Assembly: GCA_023426275.1 (NCBI GenBank)
Contig: JAFABC010000338.1
Span: 1-15,269, forward strand
DNA length: 15,269 bases
Origin: Pseudomonadota bacterium
GTDB taxonomy: Bacteria; Desulfobacterota; Desulfovibrionia; Desulfovibrionales; Desulfovibrionaceae
Direction: 5' to 3'
How positions within the stretch are numbered: position 1 is the first letter of the stretch; the number at the start of each line of letters is the position of its first letter. The position numbers and the translations under genes are program-made. The notes beneath the pieces are model-generated. The model saw nothing but the letters and a program-made list of their open reading frames with translations, did no database searches and was not told the DNA's origin. Positions 14,800 through 15,269 of the stretch are shown here, one piece after another.

Positions 14800-15269
14800 A
14801 CGACTCGCTGCTCGTGCGCCTGCCCAAGGGCGAAGATCTGCTGGCCGCCCTGGGAACCATCTGCCTGGAAAAAAACATCACCAAGGGCCACGTAAGCCTG
14901 ATCGGGGCGCTGGAAAAGGCCGTGCTCGGCTACTACCCCCAGGACACCCGGCAGTATGTCACCCGAACCGTGGACGCGGGCACGGAAATCCTGTCCGGCC
15001 TCGGCAACATTTCGCTCAAGGACGGCCAGCCCGCCATCCACCTGCACCTGACCCTGCTGCAGGGCGACTTTTCCATCATCGGCGGGCACGCCATGCCCGG
15101 CAACATCCTGTTCGCCGGTGAAGCCTGCATCACGCCCATCGAAGGCCCGCGCCTGCACCGGGGCCTCGATGGCGCCACCGGCCTGCCCCTGTGGGACCAG
15201 ACCGGCATGTATAAAAAAAACGACGCCTCCGGCGGCCGGGGGGCATCATGCCCCCCGGACCCCCTCGAT
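14796..15269 (+). CDS. PPC/DUF296-domain (PD1-like) DNA-binding protein, 3' end open
   Basis: ATG 14796 overlaps the M48 stop by four bases (ATGA). The product starts LVRLPKGEDLLAALGTICLE and carries the PPC fold signature: GHVSLIGALEKAVLGYY, LSGLGNISLKDGQPAIHLHL and the IIGGHAMPG loop with the conserved histidines that may bind metal. The domain normally ends near PLWD (about residue 134); here the frame runs on through MYKK, a run of eight A (15213-15220), and into a palindromic repeat without a stop before the window ends. The last 20-odd residues are therefore doubtful. PPC proteins often bind AT-rich DNA or act as small trimeric enzymes; the role here is unknown. Coupling to the protease suggests co-expression. 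Confidence 0.82.
   Translation, partial: MNDSLLVRLPKGEDLLAALGTICLEKNITKGHVSLIGALEKAVLGYYPQDTRQYVTRTVDAGTEILSGLGNISLKDGQPAIHLHLTLLQGDFSIIGGHAMPGNILFAGEACITPIEGPRLHRGLDGATGLPLWDQTGMYKKNDASGGRGASCPPDPLD
15236..15258. repeat. Palindromic GC-rich repeat
   Basis: A perfect 10-bp stem, CCGGGGGGCA with TGCCCCCCGG, and a TCA loop, preceded by CTCCGGCGG and followed by ACCCCC. I recall similar CCTCCGGCGGCCGGGGGG units between genes in Desulfovibrio-type genomes, so it may be one copy of a dispersed intergenic repeat; no second copy is in this window. Confidence 0.5.

Overview
The right two thirds of the window (from about 5.4 kb) is a GC-rich core chromosome segment. It carries a Do/HtrA protease, ispE, tRNA-Gln, prs, rplY (L25/CTC), pth, a CarD-family regulator, rho, an M48 metalloprotease with a TPR-like tail, and a PPC/DUF296 protein that runs off the end. 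As I recall, this order, the codon bias and the CTC-type L25 fit a Desulfovibrio-like sulfate reducer (Desulfovibrionaceae, perhaps Solidesulfovibrio). The lineage call rests on recall, not on a search.

The left third (1 to about 5.4 kb) is accessory DNA next to the 3' end of a tRNA-Arg(CCT), a common landing site for integrative elements. From left to right it holds: an IS256-like transposase start whose element appears inserted into the first codons of an IS5-like transposase; a low-GC orphan protein whose open frame begins at the IS border; a flavodoxin/ferredoxin fusion protein with its own sigma70-type promoter; a frameshifted small secreted protein ending at a clean terminator; a frameshifted two-gene phage/plasmid module (small membrane protein plus Toprim primase); the cut-off start of the next gene; a secreted alpha/beta hydrolase on the minus strand; and small, partly broken minus-strand genes up to the tRNA.

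The broken genes in the left part can mostly be repaired by changing one base in a short homopolymer run. The core genes over more than 9 kb show no such break. This points to relaxed selection on a decaying island rather than uniform sequencing error, although error cannot be excluded from the sequence alone.

The core block covers isoprenoid precursors (ispE), PRPP supply (prs), translation (rplY, pth, two tRNAs), transcription control (CarD-type regulator, rho) and envelope protein quality control (Do protease, M48 peptidase). I found no CRISPR array and no clearly new defence or biosynthetic system. The features most worth a second look are the orphan protein at 241-822, the nested IS junction, the frameshift pattern, the N-terminal extension of Rho, and the PPC reading frame that runs into a palindromic repeat.
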